Below, piece by piece: positions 32,234 to 43,104 of a DNA stretch of 64,000 bases. The stretch comes from Yponomeuta sedellus. Taxonomy: Eukaryota > Arthropoda > Insecta > Lepidoptera > Yponomeutidae. The position numbers were made by a program, and so were the translations under genes. Below the pieces are notes generated by a model. The model was given only the letters and a program-made list of their open reading frames with translations, was not told the origin of the DNA and searched no databases. The DNA lies in contig OW203737.1 in assembly GCA_934045075.1 (NCBI GenBank), positions 206,001-270,000 of the forward strand. The letters run 5' to 3'. Every line of letters begins with the position of its first letter. The stretch's first letter is position 1.

Positions 32234-32365
32234 ACATACATACATACATACAAACATACATAACCTCACGCCTGTATCCCAGAGGGGTAGGCAGAGACCA
32301 GGGACTGCCACTTGCCACGATCCTGACAGACCACCTTCGCTTCATCCACAAACACGTTGAAACGT
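32234..32365 (-). repeat. Repeat with CATA-type tail
   Basis: A CATACATACA run leads into 'aacctcacgcctgtatcccagaggggtaggcagagacca'. The plus-strand counterpart of this end, 'ctttggaatacaggcgtgaggt', precedes the giant TATG array at 45661. The CATA repeat thus looks like the tail of a retroposed family. Confidence 0.55.
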
Positions 32366-32574
32366 ATTTGTGATTTCTGCGTTGTACTAGGACTTTTGGA
32401 AATAATTGTACTTTGTTTTTCTTTCTCACGACTTGAATTTTTTAAAATAAAATTTAACTTAATTCTTACTAAACATAAATTTATGAAAATATAATGTTAT
32501 CTCAATATTACGAAAAGAAATAAAAAAATTTTTTTTTGAGAAAAACATCTAAAAATTGTTTTTTTGTACGACAC

Positions 32575-32692
32575 AAACTCTAGCTGATTTATGTATTTTT
32601 ATCTTGTAAAATATGTAATAATAATAATAACACAAACTCTAGCTGATTTATGTATTTTTTTCTTGTAAAATATGTAATAATAATAATTACTT
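32575..32692. repeat. Tandem duplication, ~60-bp unit
   Basis: 'ctctagctgatttatgtattttt' to 'aaaatatgtaataataataat' occurs twice in direct succession with only one or two differences, so the duplication is recent. Confidence 0.75.
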
Positions 32693-33244
32693 ATTTCAAA
32701 GACCAGTCTTAAACGACTTAATAATAATAAAGTAAAAAAAATTCAAGTATATTTCCGGACAAGTAGTGCTTTTGTGAATAAACGTCTACTTATATAGCCG
32801 ACTGCCAACTACAGCAGGAATACCCATTTGAATGTAGGCACATTTCGAATGACTAGATGCTTTATATATGTCACCCGTTAAGAAACCTCCATGTGCGGTA
32901 ATCACGTGTTACATAGTGTGAGAAACTTCTTTTATTACATTTAACTTTCTGAAGCATTTGAAAAAGTCCGCTAAAATTTGTGTAGCGCCAACAAAGTTAT
33001 ATTTACATTGGTCCCTTCTTAGCGGTCCTCAACATAATGCAATGAGGTGTAGAATATGAAAACTCCCCTCCTCGCCCACTCCTGCCTCTTTCAGCATCAA
33101 ACAAATCCAATAGAAGTCAGAAGGCGTCCAGTGGTCCTGCCTCGCATGAGTTCAGTATGATAATGATGTCCTCCTCATCGTGATTCGACAGCGGCGAATG
33201 GACGCGGATATGGCTCGCGAATCCGAGCTTGTTTTTGAAAACCG
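32693..33244. other. No gene seen
   Basis: No supported frame. A mildly GC-richer segment lies at 33060-33200. Confidence 0.35.
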
Positions 33245-33325
33245 ATTATTTGATTATGCCTGGATTCGAACCCACGAACCTCCCGATTGAGAAACCGGCG
33301 TTCTACTGCCACCACCATTAACAAC
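33245..33325 (-). repeat. tRNA-like SINE head
   Basis: On the minus strand a B-box-like GGGTTCGAATCCAGG and a head 'ggtggtggcagtagaacgcc' are seen. There is no complete cloverleaf. Confidence 0.45.
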
Positions 33326-33342
33326 TAACATATTACAATATT

Positions 33343-33860
33343 TTTGGAAAGTTGCGTCACATCTTCGAGTCACCCTTGCCACAATGCCTGAAGACCAAGG
33401 TATTCAATCAATGCGTCCTGCCGGTCATGACATACGGAGCCGAGACGTGGAACCTGACAGTGAAACTAGCCCACCGATTGCATGTCACTCAGCGAGCTAT
33501 GGAAAGGTGTATGCTCGGAATCTCGTTAAGGGACAAAGTCCGGAACGAGATCATCCGACAAAAAACCAAAGTCACTGACGTAGTTCAGAAGTGTAGCAGG
33601 CTGAAGTGGCAGTGGGCTGGTCACATCTGTCGCAGAACCGATGATCGTTGGAGCAGACGGGTTCTCGAATGGAGACCTCGACTCGGCAAGCGTAGAGTAG
33701 GACGCCCTCCGGCCAGATGGTCCGACGACCTGAAAAAGGTGGCTGGTGGAGACTGGATGGCGAAAACGGGAGATCGGGTCTTGTGGCGCACCCTGGGGGA
33801 GGCTTATGTCCAGCAGTGGACTGCAATAGGCTGAAATGATGATGATGATGATATTACAAT
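33343..33860 (+). pseudogene. RTE-clade LINE polymerase, C-terminal fragment
   Basis: The frame 33352-33834 encodes the end of an RTE-type polymerase: VLPVMTYGAETW, RAMERCMLGISLRDKVRNE, LKWQWAGHICRRTDDRW, VLEWRPR, KRRVGRPPARWSDDLKKVAG and EAYVQQWTAIG as the C-terminus. A GATGATGATGATG tail follows within 20 bases, which is the RTE 3' end. The endonuclease and catalytic RT domains are lost by 5' truncation. The open frame shows the insertion is fairly young. Confidence 0.85.
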
Positions 33861-34734
33861 ATATTACCAGTCAAAAAGTCAGTCTACATTCGTGGTTAAA
33901 AAAACGCTCTGTACCAAACGGGTTCAAACTATAACGTCATAATGTGCACGTAACGCTTCATATACAATCAAGTGTTTTCTATGTATCTATCTATGTATAT
34001 GTAGAATTAGTTTACTAATATTTCAGTTAGCTCATAAAAACAGGCTTTATGTATGTACACCCACCCTTATAAAAAAAACGTTCAGAACTCAATGAGAAAA
34101 CTAAATAGACTAAGGTTTTTGTTTTTACAGTAACTTTATTTTCCTTGAAACTCCTTATAAACCGCGAACATTTATTTTTCGCAAAATCCGATTGAAATAA
34201 GCGCAATGATAGTATGATGCGTCCACGTGTAGTGACTGTCCGACCTTCTGCGTCGCGCAGCCGGCGAGTCCTCCGTCTAACGAGTGCTCGCGGCGCATGA
34301 ATAATTCAGCGCTCGCGCCGCAATTTCATGTTTTCTCCTTACTTTATTTACCTATGTACTCAATTCATACATACAGCCTCGCCTCGGAGATGAGAAACGG
34401 AGAAGCTCGAATTTATATTTATCCTATTTGCTCTTACTTATCTACATTACACCCACTATTGTTGATCTTCTTTTACAGACTTTCATTGTTACTTAAGGAA
34501 TATTACATTAGTATTGCGTATTCTTAAGTTTTGCTTAAGGCTTGCTATAATTTCTATACTTTAATTATTTTTGAATTTGAGTTTTCGAGCATACAGAAAT
34601 TCATGTCATTGCAATGAAACTTTACCGTGGGGAGAACTTTGAAATCACGAGAAGAATATCAGTTACTTATTGGCTTCTGCATCTACGTAATGAGATGATT
34701 TATGTAGCGTCTAGTGGCAACTTAAATCACAATA
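33861..34734. other. No gene; GC-rich patch
   Basis: AT-rich, apart from a GC-rich segment at 34225-34330 ('gcgtcgcgcagccggcgagtcc', 'gctcgcggcgcatgaataattc'). Confidence 0.3.
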
Positions 34735-34865
34735 GATGAGTGAAGGGACCACTCGGACGCTGCGGTGCCTAGGACATTTTTTTAGATGGTGTATGCTTGC
34801 CCAGCATGTATACCATTCTGACAGCTTAGTGGGCTAGCCCACAGGATAGACTAGTCAATACGTGC
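34735..34865 (-). repeat. Repeat family 4, inverted copy
   Basis: 'gagtgaagggaccactcggacg', 'tgcccagcatgtataccattctgaca' and 'agcccacaggatagactagtca' are the reverse complement of the 17752-17955 landmarks. Confidence 0.6.
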
Positions 34866-34904
34866 GAAGCCAACTAAGCCGCGGGTTTCCTCACGATATT
34901 TTCC

Positions 34905-35110
34905 TTATCACGTACTCGTCCACTGCTGGATATAGATCTAGTACAAGGCACACCACTTCCTTCTATCCTCGGCCATCCTCGTCTTGCTCCTGCTAGCAAC
35001 TTGCCTCAGAACTCCAGACCAACAAGCTGGCGGTCGTCCTACGCTGCGTTTGCTAGTTCGTGGTCTTCACTTGAGAAATTTTTCACCACATCGATCATTC
35101 ACTGTTCGGT
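34905..35110 (-). pseudogene. RTE-type polymerase remnant
   Basis: On the minus strand the frame reads RTSKRSVGRPPACWSGVLRQ and then SRSKTRMAEDRRKW, ending near 'tatccagcagtggacgag'. This is the same C-terminal region as at 33352-33834 but from a more diverged relative. It is non-functional. Confidence 0.6.
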
Positions 35111-35620
35111 GCATGTGACCCATATTTGTATTGTTTTATCTGTGCATATATTTTTAACAATTTAGAAGTTTCCCTGTGCATCATCACTGTGCATCTTGTG
35201 ACACAAAAACAAATGACAATATCATATTAAATTCAAAACAGAAATTTCATGACAAGAATTTACCCAAATCGTGAAACGTACAACTAACAAGAATTTACAC
35301 AACCGTTGAACAGTAAATAATAGGAGTTAGCTATTGTGAAGTTGTAATATCTTAAGAGCGAGCCCGCAGGCAACGTGTTGGGACTTGAATTCTATTAAAA
35401 ATTCTTGAAGTGCCGGTACTTGCAGAATGTCGTGAGGCTTAACTTTCTGGCCGCTAATGGCCTTCTCATATGTGATGTTATGAACATCGGACGCCTATGT
35501 AGTTTTTCAGTCAATCTCTAGACGTTCTAATACGACTAAACCGTTCGAGCTGTATTGTTGGATAAGGAGCATTTGCTTTCACAATTGAATTAACTAACCC
35601 GGTATTTATTTCGTTATCGT

Positions 35621-35985
35621 TATCAACCCTTAAATGTCCCCACTGCCGGGGCACGGGTCTCTTCCTGCATCGCAGGAAGGTTAGGCCATACTCCACCACG
35701 GGGGCCAAGTCCGCGTTGGTGGAGGATTTTGAGACAGTGGCGGGCCCTACTTGCAGAAGTTATCAAGCCGCCCATAAGGCCTCTGCCATGGCTTAGCGAC
35801 TGCCATTATATGACAGCCGGCACCAACGGCTTAACATGCCTTGCGAAGCACGGAAGCGCTCGGAAAATGCCACTAGCGGTAGTCACGGGACGCTCATCCA
35901 TCCCGTACCTGACCGCGCCTGTTGTTGCTTAACCAAGTGATTGATTCCAATCACTCGGTTCGCCTAGGCCACGAGCGCTTCATTC
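35621..35985 (-). mobile_element. SINE-like family 1, best uninterrupted copy
   Basis: It runs without a break from 'tatcaacccttaaatgtcccc' to 'ggccacgagcgcttc'. It serves as the reference for the split copy at 12299/17449. No protein is encoded; the frame across it is chance. Confidence 0.75.
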
Positions 35986-36124
35986 GCTTGCGCTTCTTCG
36001 GTATTCATTTGTTTGGAAGAAATGCACTTCACTAAAGACTAGTACATCCATGTATATAAGGTTCTTTATCAGTAGGTAAAAACATTGATTCATCGTGTTG
36101 GTTATCAACGTTTTTTCGTAACAA

Positions 36125-36245
36125 TGGAAGAAATCTCTTGTTGGAAGAAATTTATTTCAGAGATAAGCCCACCTTTGTACATGTTATTTCTTATGTAATG
36201 TCCTGTTAAATATTTCGTGTACAATAAAGTATAATTAAATTAAAC
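36125..36245 (+). repeat. LINE 3' UTR end (family of 1335-2597)
   Basis: 'ttggaagaaatttatttcagagataagcccacc' and 'tcgtgtacaataaagtat' align with the 3' end at 2490-2590. Only the tail is present. Confidence 0.45.
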
Positions 36246-36989
36246 CATTTTGTGAACAAAAAACATAAACGTCAAATATTTTTGTTATCTTTAGGTACTT
36301 GAAATATTTAAACATAAAAATAGAATAATATCAGGACGAAAAGTAATAAAAATCCAAGAAAATTTATTTTCTAATTGCTTACGTAATTCGGACAACAGAC
36401 CCAACCCAAAGGTCGGTAATCACAAATATTCACAAAAAAGTTGCATATTTACTAATTAATTAATATTGTTTTCCATAGTGAAAAGAACATTCGCTCAAAA
36501 TATTGTTAGCAATTTCAAGATCACCCTGTAGTTAAAAATTCGGAAAGTTCCCGGTATAACAAAAAAACAAAATGGCCGGCACATAGCACTAACGACTCCG
36601 GTAATGACGATCCCTCCCCTCTCCGCTCCACTCCCCGTCATCGTCAGCGAGACAATGACATTAGTGCGGAGTAGTTTTTTATATACTTACTTAATGAGGA
36701 GAACTAGTGTGTGCCGCGGGTTTATCTGCGATCTATAAGTTACATAATGTGTTATAAATAATGCGTTCTCATATCTGAATGTAAATGTAAATATTGTTAT
36801 GAAGCTGCTTGTGACTTCCGCTTAACGCGGCGTGGCCGATCAGTTTCATTTTGACTTGGTTTTGCTTGTGGATTAGGTAGATTTTATTTCAATACATAAA
36901 CTTACAAGTATGATGATTTTAGGGCTTGTCGCTAACACAGGCAAGAGTATTTTCGAGAATATTCAGACTGACTTCTTCTTTTTGTTCAG
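36246..36989. other. No gene; GC-rich patch
   Basis: No coding signal. A compact GC-rich segment at 36570-36680 carries GACATTAGTGC and 'ctccggtaatgacg'. Confidence 0.3.
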
Positions 36990-37225
36990 GTTTTTGTTCT
37001 GCTGGACATAGCCCTCCCTTAATGAGCGCAAGGTTGTGCCATCATTAGGGGGTAACACCCATAATCCCCACGCTGAGCATGCGGGTTGGGGATCGCAGAT
37101 TGGTAGAATTGTACTGCAGGGGGCGCTGCTGCCCACCCTCCGGTTTGAGTCCCTTAGTCGCCTTTTACGACACCCGCAGGAAGAATTTGGGTTGGTGATA
37201 TTCTCTAGGCCAACACCACAAGTAA
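36990..37225 (-). repeat. Family 8 repeat, longer inverted copy
   Basis: 'ctgctggacatagccctccc', 'aacacccataatccccacgc', 'gagtcccttagtcgccttttacgacacccgc' and 'gggttggtgatattctctagg'. The copy at 30262-30375 is its shorter plus-strand relative. Confidence 0.6.
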
Positions 37226-37547
37226 AGCAGACTGACTTCTTACAGCATATGATGTAGGTACATTTTATTTCACATACTTAGTAGGACATGATATATCTAT
37301 TGACAGCCATGGTCAGGAAGAACATGAAGTAGATCAAAAATGTTCGCAGATCTTAAGGTTTCCAAACTTCTTGGTTAATATTTTAGTTCAAAGATTTAAG
37401 TATTTTCCTTGGAATAAAAACATTACACACAAACAAACCAACATATTTCAGTAAAATGCAGTGAAGTTCGTTAGTCGCAGTAGTAATGAGTCTTTGCTAA
37501 TGGCCGACGCCGGCGCTCCCGCGCCGAATTACAGCGACAGCGGAAGA

Positions 37548-37701
37548 CAGAAATAGAGATGTTTTTAATAATCATTCGCACAACAAACGTAAAGCTTTCC
37601 CGCAGGCTCTACTGTGTTATTTCAGTAAATAACACAGTAGAGCCTGCGGGAAAGCTTTACGTTTGTTGTGCGAATGATTATTAAAAACATCTCTATTTCT
37701 G
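37548..37701. repeat. Perfect palindrome, 75-bp arms, CAGT loop
   Basis: Bases 37548-37622 are the exact reverse complement of 37627-37701, separated by CAGT. By reading I see no mismatch, which points to a very recent origin or gene conversion between the arms. Confidence 0.9.
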
Positions 37702-37743
37702 TAACCATATTATATTCTACTAACTAACTATATTCTATTTTTA

Positions 37744-37783
37744 TAACCATATTATACACCCCAGTGGGTGTATAATATGGTTA
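37744..37783. repeat. Second perfect palindrome, 18-bp arms, CAGT loop
   Basis: TAACCATATTATACACCC, then CAGT, then the exact reverse complement. It lies 42 bases after the larger palindrome and has the same four-base loop. Confidence 0.9.
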
Positions 37784-37955
37784 GCTTTTAACTAATGGGT
37801 TTTTTTCTGTATACACTTGTAATGAAATATTTTTAAATAGATTTTTAATAAAAGACTTATTTTAAACCTTGAAATAAGCATATGAAGATTAGGTTGTTTA
37901 TCTAATTATTACAATAATTACAGGGTCCGAATGGTTTAGTTGGTAAGAACGCTGA

Positions 37956-38077
37956 TTTAAAAACCTATTTAGAGGCTAAAAATTTCACCCATTCCGGGAT
38001 TCGAACCCGCAACCTCTGGCTATCCGTGCCAGAGGTTGCTTAGCACGGGTTAGTGCATTAAAAATAAAAATAGTATA
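37956..38077 (+). mobile_element. tRNA SINE family 3, 5'-inverted copy with 12-bp target duplication
   Basis: An inverted piece ('aaaacctatttagaggc' to 'ggctatccgtgcc') is joined to a forward 3' piece ('agaggttgcttagcacgggtta' to 'aaaaatagtat'). The flanking repeat AAGAACGCTGAT is at 37944-37955 and 38078-38089. The inverted 5' part plus forward 3' part is the classic product of twin priming. Confidence 0.75.
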
Positions 38078-38089
38078 AAGAACGCTGAT

Positions 38090-38825
38090 ACGAAACCACA
38101 CATCGAGTGGTTTTGAATCTTGCTTTAGCCCGAAACTTTTTTCTATGTTAAGTGGGTAATTCTTGTGTGTTTCACTTCAATTAAATTAGTTACCGAGTCC
38201 TAGTTTCTATGATTCGAACAATAAAATTCGGGCCTTTCGGTTTGAATAGTTATAATTTAGGTACTATACTAGTTTATAACTTTTTAATATATATTTATAA
38301 TATCTATGTTGTGATAGTAACATTATATTATACAAAAATTATGATAGCTTAAATATTTATAATAATAATAATTAATGAAAAAAATGGAACTAAACCTAAA
38401 ACATTCTAATTTAAATAAAATATTTGAGCCAGATCGCTGTCGGGCGGCAGAGTACCAAGAAGGCTGGCGGCATTGCCTCGCTGTATGGCTAGGCTTATTC
38501 TTTGGCCAAAGTAAGCACCAGCCCTCGGGTCTCCTGAAGCGTCGACTAGGCGCGACGAGATCTCCTTAAAGAGGAGTCTCGCCTATACTAGTTATATTAC
38601 ATTTGAGATTTTCAAACTGGATGCGATCATTTTACATGCATGTTTTTCAATCTTTTGCATCTCTGAAGTAGTTATTGATACGTCCTGAAAGACTATAATC
38701 AGATAAGTATAATTTTGGTATAACTTATTATTCGTGGCCGCGAAATCATATTTCGATCTTTGAAAACAAAACGAAGTCTTAAAGGTTGTGAAACCCAGAT
38801 TTTCTTGTTATTTATCACTTTGATC
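38090..38825. other. No supported gene
   Basis: AT-rich. A GC-richer segment at 38430-38590 ('ggcggcagagtaccaagaagg', 'ccagccctcgggtctcctg') looks like part of an interspersed repeat but has no second copy here. Confidence 0.3.
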
Positions 38826-39071
38826 TCAACATTTATTTTCCCAACTCATCGTTCTCTTCAGACAACAAAACATCGTCTTTAATCTTGAGTCGCGAAGAAT
38901 TTTCCCATTTCCCGTTGAGTGACAATATCTCGACGCGGTGATGGCTACTGCCTCCTCCCGCACCCCCGCAGCATCCTGAGGTCCACTCAGCGAGATGAGG
39001 TCTCCGAGTTGCCCCGCTTGTACTGGTACACTGCCTGCCGAATACATCGAGCAGCTTTTGTAAGCGGCCAC
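38826..39071 (-). CDS. Unrecognised 80-codon frame, doubtful
   Basis: On the minus strand a GTG-initiated frame encodes a peptide with the coding-like phrase 'VPVQAGQLGDLISLSGPQDA'. A second frame of 89 codons (39102-38833) overlaps it, so chance is possible. The GC content is higher than the surroundings. I see no splice structure that ties it to other exons and do not recognise a family. It may be an exon remnant of a host gene or an old transposon. Confidence 0.2.
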   Translation of the reverse strand: MAAYKSCSMYSAGSVPVQAGQLGDLISLSGPQDAAGVREEAVAITASRYCHSTGNGKILRDSRLKTMFCCLKRTMSWENKC

Positions 39072-39124
39072 ATAGTTTGATGATAAGTTGACCTCGTATC
39101 ATAATACTTTTTGGTATATAATTT

Positions 39125-39400
39125 AAGGCAGCCTATAAAGGTCCCACTGTTGAGCACAGGCCTTCTCTGAGAGAGAGAGAGAGAGAGAAAGAGAGAGTAC
39201 GGGCTTAATCACCACGCGTGCTCACCGTGCGGATTAACAAATTCCAGCGCTAAGGTATGTGAACACCTTAGATGCCCAGGTTTCCTTACGATGTTTTCCT
39301 TCATAGTTAGCGAGTGGTATTGCAACTTTAACTTTACACATGTATCTACATAACTTAGAAAACAAAGTCATTGGTACATGCCGGGACTCGAACCCACTTG
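39125..39400 (-). mobile_element. tRNA SINE family 2, full-length copy
   Basis: On the minus strand: 'ggttcgagtcccggcatgtacc' head end, 'ttctaagttatgtagatac', 'aaggaaaacatcgtaaggaaacc' and a GA/TC-rich run before 'gaaggcctgtgctcaacagtggg'. The GAGAGA run has expanded in this copy. Confidence 0.7.
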
Positions 39401-39512
39401 GTATAACACCAAAAAATTGGCCCGTTTTGTCCAAATTTTATTTCGGTGGGATTACTTCTACAAGTGTAGGTACGTTGTTAAGTTAAGTAAAAAAACGTTG
39501 TAAGAAGTCTTA

Positions 39513-39760
39513 GGGCGAGATAAATAGTCGCTTCTAAGAACGAGTCTTAGCGAAAGCACTTGCTTATGAATCGATTTGTCTATCATAGACAGTACTTTGG
39601 CACTCTCTAAGTCGCGAAACCCGGACTAATTCTTAGCATTGGCCTAAGAACATGCTTAGCTAAGCAAACGTCTACTTTGATACTTAGCTAAGTTAGCCTG
39701 AAAATGCTTAGGGAAGCTTGAGTACGGACTTGGGCTAAGCAACGACTATTTATCTCGCCC
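39513..39760. mobile_element. Harbinger-like MITE, 248 bp
   Basis: Terminal inverted repeats GGGCGAGATAAATAGTCG are identical at both ends, flanked by TTA on each side. A TTA/TAA 3-bp duplication is typical of PIF/Harbinger elements. The interior is non-coding and contains several CTTAGCTAAG-like short palindromes. The superfamily is inferred from the duplication length and the terminal bases. Confidence 0.7.
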
Positions 39761-40744
39761 TTAATGATATAACGGTATAAAACGTGGAACCTCTTGCATG
39801 TGATAGAAGAGGTTTTTAGTTAGTATTTTGGTTGAAATATCTTTCATCAGAGGTGTTTGAAATTTAGTGGAGTGTAGCTAACTTTTCTACTTACTAATTA
39901 TTATACATATGTCAGTGATAACATGGTGCCGGTATGGTGCCAAATTTCGTCCAAATTATGTTAGCTGTTTTGACGTGATTGAATAATTACACCGATTCTT
40001 ATACACTTTTACATTTCTAATGGTATGGTATTTATTAAGATAAACAGAAAATATTGTTAAAAAATATATTTGAATTACTCGGATATATTTGAATATCCGA
40101 GGCAGATTACTGCCAGCGGTTACCGAAGACAGAAATAATTGTCCGAAATACTTGGTGAAGGCTTTTGTTAAGAGTAGACGAAAGTTTAATTGATAAGAAA
40201 TCACAGATAAATTTTGCAGACAATGTAGCTCTTGAATGTGGTGAGCGTCGCGTAGTGTAGCTCGTATCATGTCATCTTCGAACCGGCATCGGCAGTAGGT
40301 ATTGTGCTGCTGATTGGAGTGGATCATCCCCTCTCCTCATCCCTTGTAATTTGCTTCCCTCACCCCGTACCCCATACCCCCCGCTGAGATCAAAGCGGGA
40401 AGCCACCTTATTGCTAGAGCCTCCACTTCCTTTTTCGTTTTTCTTATTAAAATGTGGCCTGCCAGAATGTTCAGCGTTATATACTTACTTACCTACATAG
40501 AAAATTATTGAGTCTTTGTGTTTCTACATTTTTAAATCTTCCCAAAACAAAACAAAATATTGTTTATTGAAAGCTTAGAAAAGAACGGCCATTATAATAT
40601 TGTTAAAGCTGTAAGTGTTCATATTTTTCTTGGACTTTATTCATTCTCATTATTTAGGTTGCAAGTAAAACAATCATTTAGCCCTTCCTTGTCAACTACT
40701 GGACGTAGGAAATAAGCAATTTTTCTGTCCTATATTTCTATCGA
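39761..40744. other. No gene seen
   Basis: AT-rich. A pyrimidine-rich tract lies at 40328-40385 ('cctcaccccgtaccccatac'). No supported frame. Confidence 0.35.
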
Positions 40745-41105
40745 TATCAACCCTTGTATGTCCCCACTCCTGGGGAACGGGTCTCTTCCTGCATCGCAGG
40801 AAGTTTAGGCCATACTCCACCACCGGGGCTAAGTCCGGGTTGGTGGAGGAGGAGACAGTGCCGGTTCTTACTGTCAGAAGATATCAAGCCGCCTATAAGG
40901 CCTCTGACGTGGCTTAACGACTGCCGTTACATGACAGCCGGCATCAACGGCTTAATGTGCCTTGCAAAGCACGAAAGCGCTCGGAAAAATGCCACTAGCA
41001 GTAGCCACAGGACGGTCGCCCATACTGTGTTTGACCGCACCTTTTGTTGCTTAACACAAGTGATTGATTTCAATCACTCGGTTTAACTAAGCCACAAGCG
41101 CTTCT
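40745..41105 (-). mobile_element. SINE-like family 1, full-length copy
   Basis: All landmarks are present from 'tatcaacccttgtatgtcccc' to 'aagccacaagcgcttc', more diverged than the 35621 copy. Confidence 0.75.
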
Positions 41106-41567
41106 ATATTTCTATAATTGTCGTAAAATAATATAAAGTTAGAAAAATTGGAGCAGGCAAATGAGCGTGTACGTCGTAACAGCATCGTAAGGTTTTGATT
41201 GTATGATGAGAGAAAATATATTTGCGGTTTTTTTTTCTTAACATTAATACTTAAGTGATTCTCTGTCAAAGGTATGACCTTCTAATTAAAGAGTCTCTAT
41301 TTGACTCTCTTTGCAAGTAAGTCTTAAATGGTAAATATCTCTTCCTTATTAGATCCTTAGTATTAGACCAAAAAATATTTTAGTATGTTTTTTGAGGACC
41401 TAAAAGCAACCAAAAAAAAATACTTTAAAACTTTGCTTTGCTAAACAGCCAAAAACGCGGTCAGCCATTTTTGTCTATGATTTGAAGACCTGAGTCTTGT
41501 AAACAAAGTTTGACATTCAACAACTGTGAGTAATTTGTGAGCATAGTGAAATAACAACGACGAAACC

Positions 41568-41780
41568 ATGATTCCATCGCGTTTACATGCAAAATATAAC
41601 AATTATAATTATTGCATTGTTCGAGAATGCAAAAACATGTCAATAAAGAACCTCGGGACGTTTCGGATTTGTGTACACAGTGAAATAAACACACAAAAAA
41701 ATTGGCTAAAACTTGCCAAAATAGACCCCGATACTTTATCAACTAAAACTCGGGTGTATTTACGTGAAGATCACTTTGAT
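41568..41780 (+). pseudogene. THAP-domain-like first exon
   Basis: ATG at 41568, then 71 codons up to a strong splice donor (GAT|GTAAGT at 41781). The peptide resembles a THAP zinc finger: YCIVREC as the first Cys pair, GTFRI near the middle, NWLKLAKID with the conserved Trp, and a TRVYLREDHFD end. The C-terminal CxxH element seems to have lost its cysteine (REDHF instead of C-x2-H-F). A possible acceptor at 41925 would add 'PSYIPTGNIH' in frame, a plausible THAP continuation, before a stop at 41971-41973. THAP domains occur in P-element-type transposases and host factors. It is probably decayed. Confidence 0.45.
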
Positions 41781-41925
41781 GTAAGTCGTATAATAATCAA
41801 TGTCTACTGGTTCTGGCTGACAGATGTTTGTTTACAACCGAAAGATGCTTTCAACATGGCGGATGGCGTTTTCACTGTTCCGAATTAAAAGCGGTAAATA
41901 TTTTTTTAATTTGCGAATTTTGCAG

Positions 41926-41973
41926 CCATCCTACATACCTACAGGAAATATTCATTTAACGCGTCAAATTTGA
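41926..41973 (+). pseudogene. Possible second exon of the THAP-like gene
   Basis: It follows a TTTTGCAG acceptor and continues in phase 0 from the donor at 41781, with 15 codons and a TGA stop. It is too short to be convincing on its own. Confidence 0.25.
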
Positions 41974-42461
41974 TACGAGTGGTGTACCGCTACTTGACTC
42001 GTCAAATATATTTAAAAAAATGGTGATGATGATGATGATGACTGGTTTATGTATCTTTCGTGCCCAAATATTGAAATAATAGCATGTTTCCTTTAATGAA
42101 TCATGGTGAGTACTTAATACTTAAATGGATCCAATAAACTTATTTTTCACACCTCCTGCTCGACAATGCCTTATTACGTACCGTCAAATATCATCGTAAA
42201 GCATAGCCTTGTCTCTCGAGGGCAATAATAATGAAGAATTTCCCTAGGGAATAAAGTGATTTGAATTTAGAATGTCAAAATTCGCATGAAAACTATGAAG
42301 AAGCCCCGCATTGCAATTCGAAATTCGAATTGTTGTTCGAAACTCACCCCTTTTTTCTTTTTTTTCTGAACTACTGTGTCTTGTAATCGCGCGAAACACC
42401 AATAAAAAAAAGAAAAATTTTATTGTCTCCCAGATGGTGTGAAAAGTAGAGTATTCACCTC

Positions 42462-42647
42462 TGGAATAAAACATGTCTTAATCTCGGGCGGTATGAACCC
42501 CTGGCTTCACTCAGGACTCTACATAACTCCCTCGCTTCGCTCAGGAGTTAAAATTTAACTAACAACAAAATTTAAATAACTCGGAGTCCTTCGCTCCGCT
42601 CAGGGTTCAATATACCGCCCATGACGTAATACATGGTTTTATTCCCT
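42462..42647. mobile_element. MITE-like inverted-repeat element
   Basis: The ends GGAATAAAACATG...GGGCGGTATGAACCC and their reversed, slightly gapped counterparts (GGGTTCAATATACCGCCC...CATGGTTTTATTCCC) form terminal repeats of about 45 bases. The interior repeats 'cttcgctc' phrases. It is non-coding. Confidence 0.6.
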
Positions 42648-42884
42648 TAATGCATAATCTACTATTATGTATCAAGTCAATATTACACTTCAACAAATGT
42701 CCGTCATGATATTACACTTCAACAAATAAAAAAAAATACAAATCATCCTTAATGGTAAAACGAAGCTACGGTGAGTGCGTTGATGTCTTTTGTACTGAAA
42801 CAATAGTAGCTCTGTAAACTGCAACTAGCCACTAATCACGAGCTGGTTGAAACAGATTACACTGAAGCAAATGGCTTTATCGTT

Positions 42885-42985
42885 TAACTGAGGGCGAGAC
42901 TGTGTCCTGCGCGGGGGGCGGGGGACGGGGCACGGGTACTCACACCAACCCCTCCGACCTCGGAGCGCTCGAACGGGGCGAGGGC
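42885..42985. promoter_or_regulatory. GC-rich island
   Basis: 'tgcgcggggggcgggggacggggcacggg' and 'cctccgacctcggagcgctcg'. It is noncoding, with no gene beside it. Confidence 0.25.
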
Positions 42986-43104
42986 TGATCTTTATTTACA
43001 AAAAAATCTAGTTATGCTCTTATTTCTGACTTCAGCTCTTCTTATATCAGCTCTTTTGGTTTTTAATTCAATTAAACAAAATGCAAAACAAGCCCATTTT
43101 TCGT

